Shown here: piece by piece, positions 43,599 to 58,500 of the stretch
Numbering within the stretch: the first letter of the stretch is position 1
Layout of the letters: each line of letters begins with the position of its first letter
DNA from: Apricaphanius iberus
Lineage: Eukaryota; Chordata; Actinopteri; Cyprinodontiformes; Aphaniidae
Direction of reading: 5' to 3'
Assembly: GCA_028564705.1 (NCBI GenBank)
Contig: JAPXFQ010000082.1
Coordinates: 620,001 to 684,000 of the forward strand
DNA: 64,000 nucleotides
Notes under the pieces: model-generated
The model's input: only the letters and a program-made list of their open reading frames with translations
Told to the model about the DNA's origin: nothing
Database searches by the model: none
Translations under genes and position numbers: made by a program

Positions 43599-46500
43599 TT
43601 ACTGAGCTTTGTCTCTCGTGCGGCTGTCTTCTCGTTCAGGATCTCGCAGGTGGTGGATTTTGATATGAGGGGATTCTGGGAGGTTGCTGAAAGAGAATCA
43701 ACAGTTTTAGCTGGTACCAAACGTGCCTGTGGCAGTATTACCGTCACATCAATAAACCTTGATGGTATAAACCGGGATGGTTCTCTCTCACTCACTTTTA
43801 GCAGGAGAGAAATCTCTATTTCCTTGGGTTGTAATGATACATGTATTCCTATGTTTTGGTACGGCCCTGTCCGTTCAATACTTGTGTCCACACTTCTGCT
43901 ATTTAGGAACATTATACAGCTACCGTAGAAAAAGACACATCGACCAGAACCAGAAGTTTTGTTCAACAGCAATTAGGTCCATAACACACTCTGCATTGAA
44001 CTGAATGACTCACCTGAAACAATATCAAGCTGAATGGAAACATCACTGATACTAGAGGAAAACCAGCTGGTATTCACATGGCTACCAGTAGTATTCAATC
44101 AGACCAAACTCCCAGTATTGTATAAAATGTAAGTCAGCAGAATCCCTGTTGATGAGACAATATTTTCTCAACAGCTGCAAATGCTGCATTCCAGTACAGC
44201 TGGGAGACTAGGTTGTTGAAATATCAAAACAACTCCAAAGTGTTTAAAGCTTATTTTATTCTCAAATATTGGGAAATTATTATTTAAACATTTCTAAACA
44301 TTAACATTGACTGCTTTTAAGTTGTTTTATAGTTTTCTACTCTGACTATGTATGCTTGTACTTTAAATTAATGTATTTTATTAAAGCAGATCAAAGTTGA
44401 AAAAACTCATAAGCTTAATTCTATTTATTTTTTATTATAATATGTATATACACTACCGTTCAAAAGTTTGGGGTCACCCAAACAATTTTGTGTTTTCCAT
44501 GAAAAGTCACACTTATTCACCACCATACGTTGTGAAATGAATAAAAAATAGAGTCAAGACATTGACAAGGTTAGAAATAATGATTTTTATTTGTAATAAG
44601 ATTGTTTTTACATCAAACTTTGCTTTCATCAAAGAATCCTCCATTTGCAGCAATTACAGCATTGCAGACCTTTGGCATTCTAGCTGTTAATTTGTTGAGG
44701 TAATCTGGAGAAATTGCACCCCACGCTTCTAGAAGCAGCTCCCACAATTTGGATTGGTTGGATGGGCACTTCTTGCGTACCATACGGTCAAGCTGCTCCC
44801 ACAACAGCTCAACGGGGTTCAAATCTGGTGACTGCGCTGGCCACTCCATTACCGATAGAATACCAGCTGCCTGCTTCTTCTCTAAATAGTTCTTGCACAA
44901 TTTCGAGGTGTGTTTTGGGTCATTGTCCTGTTGTAGGATGAAATTGGCTCCAATCAAGCGCTGTCCACTGGGTATGGCATGGCGTTGCAAAATGGAGTGA
45001 TAGCCTTCCTTATTCAGAATCCCTTTTACCCTGTACAAATCTCCCACCTTACCAGCACCAAAGCAACCCCAGACCATCACATTACCTCCACCATGCTTAA
45101 CAGATGGTAGGCTGCGTCAGGCATTCTTCCAGCATGTTTTCAGTTGTTCTGCGTCTCACAAACGTTCTTCTTTGTGATCCAAACACCTCAAACTTGGATT
45201 CATCCGTCCACAGCACTTTTTTCCAGTCTTCCTCTGTCCAATGTCTGTGTTCTTTTGCCCATCTTAATCTTTTTCTTTTATTGGCCAGTCTCAGATATGG
45301 CTTTTTCTTTGCCACTCTGCCCTGAAGCCCAGAATCCCGCAGCCGCCTCTTCACTGTAGATGTTGACACTGGTGTTTTGCGGGTACTATTTAATGAAGAT
45401 GCCAGTTGGGGACCTGTGAGGCGTCTGTTTCTCAAACTAGAGACTCTAATGTACTTATCTTCTTGCTCAGTTGTGCAACGCGGCCTCCCACTTCTTTTTC
45501 TACTCTGGTTAGAGCCTGTTTGTGCTGTCCTCTGAAGGGAGTAGTACACACCGTTGTAGGAAATCTTCAATTTCTTAGCAATTTCTCGCATGGAATAGCC
45601 TTCATTTCTAAGAACAAGAATAGACTGTCGAGTTTCAGATGAAAGTTCTCTTTTTCTGGCCATTTTGAGCGTTTAATTGACCCCACAAATGTGATGCTCC
45701 AGAAACTCAATCTGCTCAAAGGAAGGTCAGTTTTGTAGCTTCTGTACCGAGCTAAACTGTTTTCAGATGTGTGAACATGATTGCACAAGGGTTTTCTAAT
45801 CATCAATTAGCCTTCTGAGCCAATGAGCAAACACATTGTACCATTAGAACACTGGAGTGATAGTTGCTGGAAATGGGCCTCTATACACCTATGTAGATAT
45901 TGCACCAAAAACCAGACATTTGCAGCTAGAATAGTCATTTACCACATTAGCAATGTATAGCGTGTGTTTCTTTAAAGTTAAGACTAGTTTAAAGTTATCT
46001 TCATTGAAAAGTACAGTGCTTTTCCTTCAAAAATAAGGACATTTCAATGTGACCCCAAACTTTTGAACGGTAGTGTATATATAATACATTATTTTATATT
46101 GTACCATTTTTATTTAAATTGTATCAAAAATGTATCAAATCGTGACTTTAAAACCTCAAATATGTATCGAACTTTGATTTTTGTGTACCGTTACACCCCT
46201 ACCACTTCCCCATCAGATGTAAATTGTGGAGTTGTTAATGACTCTAAAAATTATATTTACAGTGATACAAAAAAAAGGAGCTCTAAAAGTTAAAACAAAA
46301 AAATTATTTAGTTGCCATAATCAGAGTTTTAAACTTGACCAGCTGTGATCAGCAATCAGCAGTCCTGAATAGTCAGTGCACCTTATGTAACAACTACCCT
46401 GTCCAAAAAGCAAAAATACTCTGTAGGTGTAGAAGTTGTTACAGCATAAGTAAGCCTCAAAGGTAGCTATTAGTGTTAACTAGCACATTAGAGGTGTAAT

Positions 46501-49500
46501 TGAACTTTTTTCTTTAAAACATCACGGTTCTGTACCTTGGTTTCAACTTAATGGTACATTTTTAGGAAAGCTAATCAAAAGAGATAAATGAAAAACTTTG
46601 ATTATAGTTGTACTTTAGTCAACATTTAATTGAAAAAATGTGATCATAATTTGACTTTATAGATATGTCTTCAAATTAAAAAAATAAAATTAGCCAGTAA
46701 ACTGCAGATATGATTGATAAAGATTAAGCAGTTACAGATAAAGGATAGATGAATTATATAATTATTATAAAAACCACATGAATTGAGTAAGATTATGCTG
46801 ATGTTTGATTATAAAAAAAAAATATGCTTAAATCATCTTGAATTGTCTATATCAAAACAACAGCAATGTACCAGCTGTACTTGAATGCACCATAGAAGCA
46901 GCTGGTAAGGAAAGCCAAATTGCTCTATGGACCAGTGTTTCCCGGCTCTGCTCCTCGAGGCAAACTGCCCTGCATGGTTTGGGTGTTTTCCTGCTTCAGC
47001 ACACCTGATTTCTATTGATGGCTAGGAGTTGTTTATTTATAAGATGAGTCTGCTGAACTTTCTGTTGTAGAAAAATATTGATATAAGATTCTTGTTTGGT
47101 CCACATTTCTTTCTCAATCGTCACCGAAGCAGAATAAGAAAAGTTAATCCTTCCAACTGGTAGACTTTAGTGGTAGCTGGGAGTTCCTTTTCACAGTAGA
47201 AAGTGGACTCTGCATTTTAGTCCTACACATAAATGTTCTGTGTGTACATTTACCTGCAGAACTGTTTGATAACCACTGCTCACTTCCACACACAAAGAGT
47301 GATAATGCGTCTGCTTATAATATAAATAATTAATGACTTGGGTGTTAAAATGTAAAATAATCACTATGATGGCATCTGACTTAAAGAGAGGAAATATTCA
47401 CCTCCCTATGCAACATATTAGTGAAAGACAGTGACAAAAGACAGAACACACACAAATCAATTCAATCTTATAGCTATATTTCAGTCTGTGTTCAACTTAT
47501 TTCAGATCTGAAACTATATAAATTTAAGAATTACAAAACCATAGAAATCTAAAATTGAGCAGGATTATTGAGGGCAACGAAAGAACTGATTTTTCTTGTG
47601 ATAAAAAACAACAACTTACGAGACGTCCCATCCCCCTCAAAAAGAAAAAAAAAAGCATTTCACCTGCTGATAAGTGACAATATTAGAAGATAAAAAAGAT
47701 TTATAAAAGGTTTGTAGAAAGTTTTTCACTAGCTTCTCACAGCTTCTGTATGGAAAACGGAGATGAACCTCTATACATCCTAAAAATAAATTATTTTATA
47801 AATCTAACAGCATAAATGAAATAAAGCATCACCTGGTGTTCAAGGGAGTAATGAAGATGAACTGCCGGAGGTGCTGCCGCTCTGAAAGCTCCAAGAGGAG
47901 GTCCAGACAAATCCTCCGATTGTGCATGTCCTAAAAAAAAGGGCTTTCAAGTCAGCAAAGCCGGGTTTTTTTTTTTACCCCCCATCCAATATTTGTGTCG
48001 GATATACACGAGTGTCCATGTGCTCTCATGTATGATGACTTTAAAGCGCTTACCATGTAGACATCAAACTCATCGAGACATCTGAATGGTGATTCTGTGA
48101 TCTCCCAAAGGGAGAGCATGAAGCAAACGGTGGAGAAGGAGCGCTCCCCACCAGACAGGGACCTCATGTCACTCGCACCATCTTTGTCTCTGCCTGGAGG
48201 CTTTACCTTAATGACAGAGCAGATTTAACTCTAATTCAATATGTAGTCATGCATTTTTAATAGCATTTTAATGTTTTCAAGCTAACAGATTCCTTATCTT
48301 GGAAGCTTTCGGTCTAAAGCATGAACCATCCTAGGATATCATTTTGTTACTGTAGTAATAAAGTTTAAGCATGGCTCAGATAAAGTAAGGAATTGAGCAG
48401 GAAGGGGTTAAACATGCAGAGGTTTGTCCACACAGGTCCTGCCTGCTTCCACTTGGGTTTCTAGGATTGCTACGTGTGCTAAACAAAACAAAGACAGACA
48501 CAAAAACACACACCGAGATTGAAAGCGTCTCGTTGTTGTGATCGAAGATCATGGAGCCGCAGCAGTTCATCTTGATCAAGAAGTTATTAAAGTACAGCTT
48601 GCACCTTACTGAGAGGGACCTAAAGGAGTAAAGGAAACCAGGACATAAGAGCATGACTCCCGTGTTCTCATTTGCAGCGACCAACTACAAATATTGGAGT
48701 TTATAACTTATGCTCTATGTTGAATAAGTCAGTCACATAAAGTACAATTGTGTGCGAGAGAGTAATACATTTTCTACAAAATAACCTAAAAAGTGTGGGG
48801 CGCTTCTGTATTAATTTGGTGGCATCAAAGTAAAACGGTTACATTTATGTCCCTCGGTAAGATTCAGTGCAATCAATCGCCTTCAAAAGTCCCATTCAGC
48901 AGGAAGCAGACAATCAGCATTCAACCGGATACAATGGAGTGGCTTAGATTAAAGCATACGTATGTGTTAGGATGGCGTAGTCAAAGCCCGTACTACATCT
49001 AATTGAGACTTTAAAACTAATGTTAGCAGCCCACTCGCCATCAGATATAACTGAGCTTAAGAGGTTTATGGGTAGAAATATTCTCCAGATACGCAAAGCT
49101 TATTTAGACAAACCCCTAAACATGTGTTCACTCAGGGGAGCTAAATATAAATGTGTGCCACACTTTACAGATTTTTATTTTGTAAAAAATAAAAAAATAA
49201 AATAAAAATGGTAATGATGTACCCTTCCCTTAACCCTTCACAAATATCAATTATCAGCATAAAATCCCATAAAATAAAAAGCCTTTATGAGCATAAGAAA
49301 TTGAAAGATGTTCCATGCGTATTAATGTTCTGAGTGATGGTTGGTTGCTTACCTGCGCATTATTTTGTATCTGTTCTGCCTGTCTGACATGATGTTGTTG
49401 AGCCGATCGATGAACTTGCGCAGATCCCTCACTTGGTTGGTTTTCTGCTTGTAGAGAGAGAGGGCCTCAGCGTACTCCCTAATGAGGTCAGAGGGACAAC

Positions 49501-52500
49501 GTTGGCGTGGCGGAAATATTTCTGACTTAAACTACATGAAACCAGGGCAGAAGATGATTTAGGAATAGCCAAGAGGCAGATCTGATTAAGGTACAAAGGA
49601 GACCCCACAGAGGTTCATGGCTATCCAATGAGACTGCTGCTTCTATTAATTCTCGCTTTTAGTTTAGCTCAATCTCTTGTGCACCCCAGTTTGACTGCAT
49701 TACACCAACTTTCTTTTGTTTTTGTTGTTAATCGTTTTCTAGGGCTTCTCTCATTTCTCTTTTTCCTATTGCCTGTGACCCAAAAACGGGTCTGAGCCCA
49801 GAATCTTAAAGAAAGACCTATTTCCTAAAATGCGTCTGGAGGAGAGAGGAAGAAGGCAAATGAAGACTTGGTGGAAAAGCTATGAGCAGGGATTCCTTCC
49901 ATGGTGTAGAAATAAAAGGTCCTACAGGCTCTACACCACGCTATACTCTTTGAACATGGAGAGGTTTTGAACATAGCTGTCAGTTAGTATTACCGTACTA
50001 ATGTCTTGGTTCAAAAAAAAAAAGTTGGCTGTCCGGTTCTGACCTCAATACTAGATAAATAAACTTGTCTTTAGAGAAAATTTACTAGAAACAAGTGAAA
50101 TTATCTCTCCATGCAGTAAGTAAAATTTTCCTGATAAGATTTCCTAAAATAAGAACAATTACTAGACCCAAATAATGCTAAAAATAAGTAAAAAACAAGT
50201 AAATGTTTCTTATTTTGACAAGGATTTTTGTTTTAAATGGCATCTGAAAACTATTTCTGCTTGAAATAAATGTAAAACAGTTACATTTTAGATATATAGA
50301 CTAAATAAGAAAAAAGTAACATTTACTTGAAACAAGTCTAATCATCTAAAACATGAAACTGGAACCTGTAATGCTCAAAACAAGATGGAGATTATAAATT
50401 GGCTAGATTTAAGACAATAAATATTGCCGAGCTACAAGGAATTTGCACTGTGGGTAATAGGGATCTCTCTGTCAGGCCTCAGACAGAAGACAATGTTGTT
50501 GTAGCGTATTTCCATGAGGAGGCTACGCAGGGCTATCCAGAACCTTTTTCATTTTATGAAGAATCCAACTTTGCATCATAATCTCCAGATGTTCCACAGT
50601 TGTCCCCAGAACAGAACCAGCCTTCTTTATCAGCTTGTTGAGCCTTTTTAAATCCCCAATTCTGATACTACAACCCCAACAGATGACGGCAGAACAGATT
50701 ACACTCTCCACAACAGACTTTTAGAAGATTGCTACAAGCCTTGAAGCACCTAAATTTCCTCAAGAAGTCCAATCCTATTCTCTCCAGTCTTGTAGATGCC
50801 TTCACTGTTCAGTCTCCAATCTGTTGTCCCGGTGACCTCCTCAACCACCTCCCAGGATGTAAACAGTGTTTTACTTATCTTGGTTTCCTCTGAAATCTGT
50901 AATCATGTAGTTTGTTTTGCACACCATGCCACAAAGCGACCCAACAGCCTTCTGTACTCAGCATCTTGTCTGATACTACTGACAAATCCAAGCACATCTC
51001 CTCGGTACATCTAAAAAAAATTTGGGAATATATTCCCTTGGTGTTTGAACAAATAAAAACTACAGAAATATATCATTAGGGCTTTTTTACTTCCAATAGC
51101 AGTTTATACTAAAACAAATAAATACAGTTTTTCTGACTTGGGATCCGATTTTATTTTTTTATTTACGATTTTTTTCCTGATCCCACACACACATATTAGG
51201 AAAACAATAAGTACAAACGGCAGACAACTTGTGCAAAGGATTCATCTAAAGTTATTTGCTTTTTAGCTAAGGTTTGTTGATCACTGTGTTTTTGGGCTTT
51301 AGGCAAATGTAACAGCGTGGGGTCTCTTGCTCCTGGTCTGTTGCAGCAAACCGATGCCAATTCCTCTACGGAAGCTCCAGGGAGCCAAAAATATACCATT
51401 ACAAAAAAACTCAATGTGCTTTTTTTTATCCCCTGCAACAAAAAAATTCTGATTAATTCACTCAATTGATTTCTTTTTGCCCAGGCCTACCCTCTGACTT
51501 CTTGGTTCATGGTTGCTTCATAGCATATGAGAAAACAGCTCATAACATGAATTGTGCATTAATGTTGTCTTGTTCAACTGTTTTTATGGGAATTTAATAA
51601 GACTGGCCAACACACAGGTAATTCCAATGCAGCTCTAAAACAAAATCCCTTGGAAAACTAAAGAGGCTGATGATCCAGTCGTCGTCTGGAAAACCCCTCA
51701 GCTTCTCTCTGTGTACTGCAACATTTGCACCATCTTCTAATTAGGCGAAAGCCACTGGTTTGGACATTCTTGGCACAACTTTGCTCTTGCTTTCATATTC
51801 ATTCATGTAATTGCATAATGTTTGCCATGTCTCTCGTCATTAACGGCTTCTAGCCAATGAGACAATAACAGTGGAAGAATGGCACACGGTGTGGTGTACG
51901 GAGTTTATTATTGATACAGGTGAGGTTTTTAAGCACTCTGTACACACGAGGCCAACATCACCTATTTGCCTGATTTATCAAAATTCCAAATAATGAGCGT
52001 AAAATTGCATGTGCTGCAAAATATTTCGCCAGTGGGTTGTCTTTCATATGTGGGTTATCTTCTAAGATTGTGTTATAATTCATAACGGGCGCAAAGAGCA
52101 GTATATAAATGAGGATTTTAGTCAACATTAATTACTATAATGTTAGAATGTGTGTGAATGACATTTTTCATTGGTCGGTAATGAACTTATGTTGAAGATA
52201 AGACATTCCTTTTAAAGTCGGTAAAAGAGGCGCAAAATCAAACGCAAACAGTTTCAGGTTTCATAAATCACACACTGTGCCTGGAACTTCTACCTATTTG
52301 GATGTTCTCCTCAATGTATTCTGGCGTCTTCTGACAGACACGCCCAGTTGCATATTCATCAAGATCAAGAGCAAGAGCTCTAAAAGGATTGAGTGCATCT
52401 TGCTGTGGGTTTAACAGGCGCATTCTTACCTGTGCGTGGTTAGTAAATTACCCATTGCTTGTTTTTACGGCCGTTTTAACCATAGACGGTAAAAAAAGAA

Positions 52501-55500
52501 TAGACAGCGCCTCCTCACTCCTCCCTGTTTATCATAATGACAAACGTTCAAGGGGGAATTCATGGAGGATTTTCAGACTCCTCCTCCCCAGCTCTGACGA
52601 AGCATGTTCCTAAAAAGGGCATAGGGGCGGGATCTTCACTGTGGACTCTGCCAACGCGGGGCGTGTATGGGCGTGTAGTTCGGCCGTAATCACGCCCATT
52701 CTGCTCCCGCGTCTTTAGCTCTGATGCTAAACTTGGCTAACTAAGCTAAAGGCTAATAGCCCCATGCCTGACTGCTGCCGTATCTACGCTCCTCCGACGG
52801 TTCTCCTGTTTTCAAACCTCAAAAGGTAAGAACCAGTAACTTGAAATAATTATTAAAATGTAGTGTTACTATAATTAAATTCAAACGAAACAGCCTGTCA
52901 ATCAAAGTCCGGCCCCTCATTAATTATAGAAGATTTCGAAAAATTATCTTAAGAAAACCAGCCTGGTTTCTATTTTTTTTGACTAGCCCAGCGTTATCTC
53001 AGGAGGAATGTGTAGCCATAGAAAGTTTTAAAAAAATTGAAACCAGGCATTAAAGTTGTTTTTAACGTGTCTGAAGTCCAATGCATTTGAACGGGGGCCT
53101 AGCGGCCAAATGGAGGTACTACAGCAACGGAGGAGCAATGGCGGCCTCCATGGTATGCGGTCACAAAGCAGAGCAGCCAGGGGCCATTGGTTTTAACCTG
53201 TAAAAACCTTTGAAAACCCAGTCTCTTAAATTGTTCCAATTAAAATTCTTGCAGTTGTTGATTTGGTCATTTATTTTCAATAGAAAATCACTTAACCCCC
53301 AAATTCTACATTGTTCTACCGAGCCATGTTGAGTGTCGGTGTATGGATACGAGTGTAAATGGGTGAATGCGGCTTTAATGTAAAGCGCTTTGAGTGGTCA
53401 GTAAGACTAGAAAAGCGCTATATAAGTTCAGTCCATTTTTTTTTATTTTTATTTTTTAGAATTTTTCTATTCTTCCTCTTTTAAGTGGACATTTATCCTT
53501 GCTGAAAGTACAAGAGGAATTAATGATATGCATCCTCTCCTTTGCATAAAAATCTGTGCATTTTGTTATGGTAAAAAGACTGGAATTTATAAAATGCTAA
53601 TTACAAGCTCCTACAAACTGTGTCACTGCAAGTAAAGCTAATGTGAACGACATGCAAAACTCCATTTTCCAGATATGTTTTTTCCGCCTGCTGTTTCTCA
53701 CCTGATCACCAGCTCCTGTTCACCATGGTTACTTTCATACACCTTGAGCTTCTTCTTCAGCCGCGTGATTTCTGTGTCGACGCTCTTGGTGCTACAGGTG
53801 GCGTTCTGCCGCTCAGGGCTGATCTGCTTAGCCTTCGCCACGCTTTCCTGCCAACACATTGAGTCATGCTTGATCAAAGTCTGGGCCCTCATTTATCAAC
53901 CGTACTTACGCACAGATCCGTGGGTAGTTTGTGCGTAGGAAAATTCTGCGCGTTGTGTGGTATTTATCAGTTTGTACTTATGCGTAGAAATGTTCTTAAA
54001 TATAAGTACACTTCTAATCGTTCGTGCACACAGCATTTACTGTTAGAACGGGGAAACTGCAACACTTAAACAGATTTACCTTGACAGAATATTACCATCA
54101 GCAGTTTATCGCCTCCGCCAAGGAGCTCATGATTGTGTCTGTCTTTTACAAAAATAACTTAAACTTATGGACAGATCTGCAATAAACTCAAGAAATTTTA
54201 GAAATTTTGCCAATAAATACATCATTAAATTTTGGGAGTGATCATGCATGGAGATCCTGTCACCTGCCACTCTCAATCTGCGCTGTGTGAGAAGACGTGG
54301 CGCTACCAAAAATGGTAAATTGAGGGCTTTTCTGTATGCAAATGACTGAATGGCCACGAGCATCTAGGTACGCAAATGTGGGATTTATTAATACATGACT
54401 GCGGAGAAACATGCGTAGGAGTGGCCACAGAACATTTTATAAATCAGACTTTTGACTGCTCGTATGAACATTCAAAAATTCATTCGCAGGATAGATAATA
54501 GGATAGTTTCTATGAACGTTAGATAGATGAGGGCCCTGGTCTTAAAAGACGGATACACCATGAGTCCTTAATCACAGAGCCCAGGTTTGACTGAAGCAGA
54601 TTGACGAAACAGAGTTCTTTTTACCTGTAACTCTTCTTCCTTTTCTGAAAGCACACTTTTCATGGCTTGGATGTTGTCCTCGTGAGTCTTCAGCTTTTTT
54701 TCTAATAGTTTAAGGTTTCGCTCGTGTTTTACACACTCCGTCTCCAGTTTCACCTGCTCGTCCTGGATGGCAAGAACAAAATAAATCTTTTTCATTATCA
54801 GAAGGTAAGTATTTAAATCCTAGATGATACAATGATCTAACTTATGAAAGAGCAACTCAGCTTGTGGGAGATAAAATGTCAAATGTGTCTTTTTTTTTTT
54901 AAAGCAATTTTTACCTTCAGTGGCTCAATTTCCTCTAACAGCTGATCAATTTTATCTCTGACAGAGGAGTACTTAGAGTCAGCCTCATCTGATGTTTTTC
55001 GCTGCTTGTCCAATTCGGCCTCTGCTTCCTGAACGGCTTGTTTTTCTGCCTCAATTTTCTGTTGGTTCTCCTGGGCAACCTCCTCCTGCACAGAGGGATT
55101 TAAGACGTTAATATCACACAGCTCATCAAGATTAGGTCTGATTTTGAAAGCGATAAAACTGAGAAGTTGAGGGTCACCAAGGAAGTGATGTCATCGCTTT
55201 GCTCCTCGTTAGCTGTCTCCAGCTCACTTATTGCTGCTTTGACCTGATTCTCAGAGGCCTGGGATGCAGACCAAACAAAAAAAAAGAATTGGAAATCCAC
55301 CAGAACAGGATATTAATCACAAAGCAAAACTATGTAGAAGTGATGATGTTGTTTCACACTGACCTGTGTCTTCTTAAGGGTCTTGATGGTGTTGTTCAGG
55401 CTGCTCTCCATGCTTATTATATCCTCGCTGACGGAGTTCACCTGAAGCTGAAACCTGGAAAGCTGAGCTTTGAGGTTCTCCAGTTCGGACTGCAGCAAAC

Positions 55501-58500
55501 TGTGACGAGCATTGAAGAATTTCTCTCACTCAAAGTCCACACAGTTCAGACAAAATTCGACTGTCTATGCTTTAAATTCATTCCTAAAAACAGTATTAAT
55601 GTGTATTTCCGATCACTGTTGCAGAATCTGGAGGTAGGCCTCCATGCCACCATCACAATGCACTCATCCCACTGGCAGCAAAACAGACCCAAAGCCTGAT
55701 GCTGCTAACACAATCAGGGTTTTTCCTAGGTCAAAAAAGGTCAGTGGTAATACCCACTTAAGGACTTGAAGGCCAGCGTGATTTTTTTTTTCTAGGATTT
55801 TTTCAAATTAATTGAATTATAAATTATTTAAAGAGGGGAAATGCTACAGGGAATTGGTACTTTTGTCTTTAAGAAGAGACAGGAACATGTTAATTATTTT
55901 TCCTGAAGCGTACTGTTCAGAGAAGGAAACCGGGACATGAAACAAAAACAAACTATAGCTGCCATGAAACAATCCAATTCCCCCCGTTTTTAGTCAATCT
56001 ATAATCATTTAATCTGCGTTCCTAGATCACAGCAGCTTTCCAGCAGGAGGCAGGGAACAACATCTACATGAGCCTCTCATCCACTGGCATGAACAGACCT
56101 CCCAGTACTCACTTTATTTCAGTCTCGATATCTCCGCTGAGGTATTTGGCCATGCTGAATTCAGAGGTGTAGTAGCGATTCGGAAACACCTGATCTCCCT
56201 CAGCTGTGAACGCTTCGCGGCAGTTTTTCGGTGGCCGACCTTTCTGCATGATCCTCCTCGCCTTGTCTTTTTCCTGAAAACAAACGTCGACAACACACAC
56301 GGTGACCCAGGGGGCTAAAAATTTAAAAACCCCAGACACCACCGGCCCCAAACCTTAACACTAACTTTGACTATGAGAATGGTTTCTATCCCCCTCATAT
56401 CAACCAGGCAGTTGATGATGACCGGAGTTGTCGCTGTGATCATGTCCAGCACGGTTGGGTAATCCGGATGGCTTGCTTTTCTGTAAAGCAGACAAAAAAT
56501 AACTATTTAGCACAAAATGCAAATGTGAGATAAACAGTTGTATAAAAACAAGAACACAGCCTTACCGTCCGTGAACGTTGTAGAGTTTATCAGAGAAGGG
56601 GCTAACGATGATCTGCGGTCTGTTGCCTTTCGGATAAAAGCGAGACATCAGCCCCTGAAGGACCAACTCATCCTTGTAGTTGTCGCAGCAGAAGGCCTTC
56701 ATGAAGCTCCGCAGACAGCACTCCACAGCCACAGCCAGCGTGGGATCCTTTAGACTAATGCACGCCCCTGAAAACAAACACAGATCCTTTGCAGGTCCCT
56801 TTAACATTTTCACACTTCTAAATAACATAGCCACAATTTTTTTCATCATTTACACCATAGATGAAAGAAGTTATGAAGCAGAAGAAAACAGACCAAAAAT
56901 ATTACAAATGAGCTGTACATTTGTCTACAGCCCCATTAACTGAATAGCCCAGTAAAATTCTACAGCGAAATCCAACTAAAAATCTCTTTGGGAAGGCTAT
57001 AAATCTATAAATAAAATAATAATATAATAATATAAATAAATAAAAAAATTATAAAAAAATGGATCTCTTTGGGAAGGCTAAAACTTTTACGAAAGGCGGT
57101 TCTGCATGATTCGACTTGAAACTTCTGAATAGAAATGTACACAAATCCACACATTTCTGATGTTTAATACTTTCATAACATAAATCACATTTCTTCCACT
57201 TCACAAAAATGCTGATCTTTCACATGCAATCCTAATTAAAGTCACTCAATCAGGCATTTGCAATGTCACAATGAAAACATTTAAGAGGTATGACTGATTG
57301 TGGAAAGTATCGCAAGCACCAACTAAAATGCATTTTTACAGCTTTAATATGACGACATGACTTTTAGCTCGACACCAATTATCTAAACCTGCTATTAGAA
57401 CAGGAAACGGCATTAAACCACCAAAGCCAACTTTCTGTACTATTTGATTAGCTGACGGCTCACTGATGATGTCTCAATTTTTAGCATGAAAACGTGAACA
57501 TGTATCAAACTTCTCTTAGTTACTTTGTCCAACAAAATACAAATAGTAACATTTTCTCATTTTCACAGCAAGATTAAACAGTTTTTTTAATCACTGAAAA
57601 GCACACGATGAGGCCCAAACTTGGGTGTTTTATTAAGATTTTATGTGTTAGACCAAGATATTGTAGCACATATGTTGAAGTGGAAGGAAAATGTTACATG
57701 GTTTTCATTTATCTTAAAAATAAAAAGCCTTTGTCTAGCAGTACTTTGTAAAGCCACCTCTACCCTGCAATTCGCCACCATCCATGAACTCACATTTTCC
57801 AAGTCTTAGTGTCCCACTGTTTCTGTTTTAAAAATGCCTCAAAATGAGGGGAAGAGGGGGGTGCGGTCTTGGCTGTCACTTACATGACTACCTGCAGCTT
57901 CTGTAGCTGGACCCAAACACAGCCAGCCAGAAAGCTGCAAAGCAATATCATTGCGAGATCTATTGCCTCAGAGGGGGGGGGGGGGGGGGGGGGGATTATG
58001 AGGTTGAAAATTTCTCTCCACCTCTTTCAGAGCAAAGACAGTAAAGGGAGAAAGGTTCTGTGGAGGAGGCGAGCGGCCCTCAGCCGATGGCTCATGAGTT
58101 GCCAACTCCGACTCGCTACGGGGGTGTGGCCCAGACTGAGCTTGTTTTATACTCCACAGCGCAGTATAAGCCAGTAACAATGCTCAATTCAAATTTACGT
58201 GCAGTGTAAAGATTTAACCAGAAGAGGGCACTCCACTAACAGTTTTTGGTCCAAAATTAATACTTTTACTAAAGTGTGCAAAAATAACGATCTGACATGT
58301 AAACAGGAGAATTAGATACACATTTATAGTTTATTGGCAAGTAAAGCTGTTCTTTAAGAAAAGCATGCCCAAAGCATGATTCTACCACCACCATGTTTAA
58401 CCATGGTGATTGCATGTGTAGGGTGCTCTTCAGGGCTATTGGTCCACCACTCGCACTGTTTCACGTTTTAGTCTCATCTGATCGGAGTCATTTCTGTTAC

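Noticed and set aside
43596..44004. Plus-strand frames near 43.6-44.0 kb that look protein-like
   Set aside because: They are antisense to the last SMC6 exon and its intron; the minus-strand phase fits SMC6 exactly.
47630..47670. Possible short SMC6 exon on the reverse strand with donor GTAAGTTG
   Set aside because: The phase is already closed by the exons at 47833-47930 and 43599-43686, and the piece encodes nothing SMC6-like.
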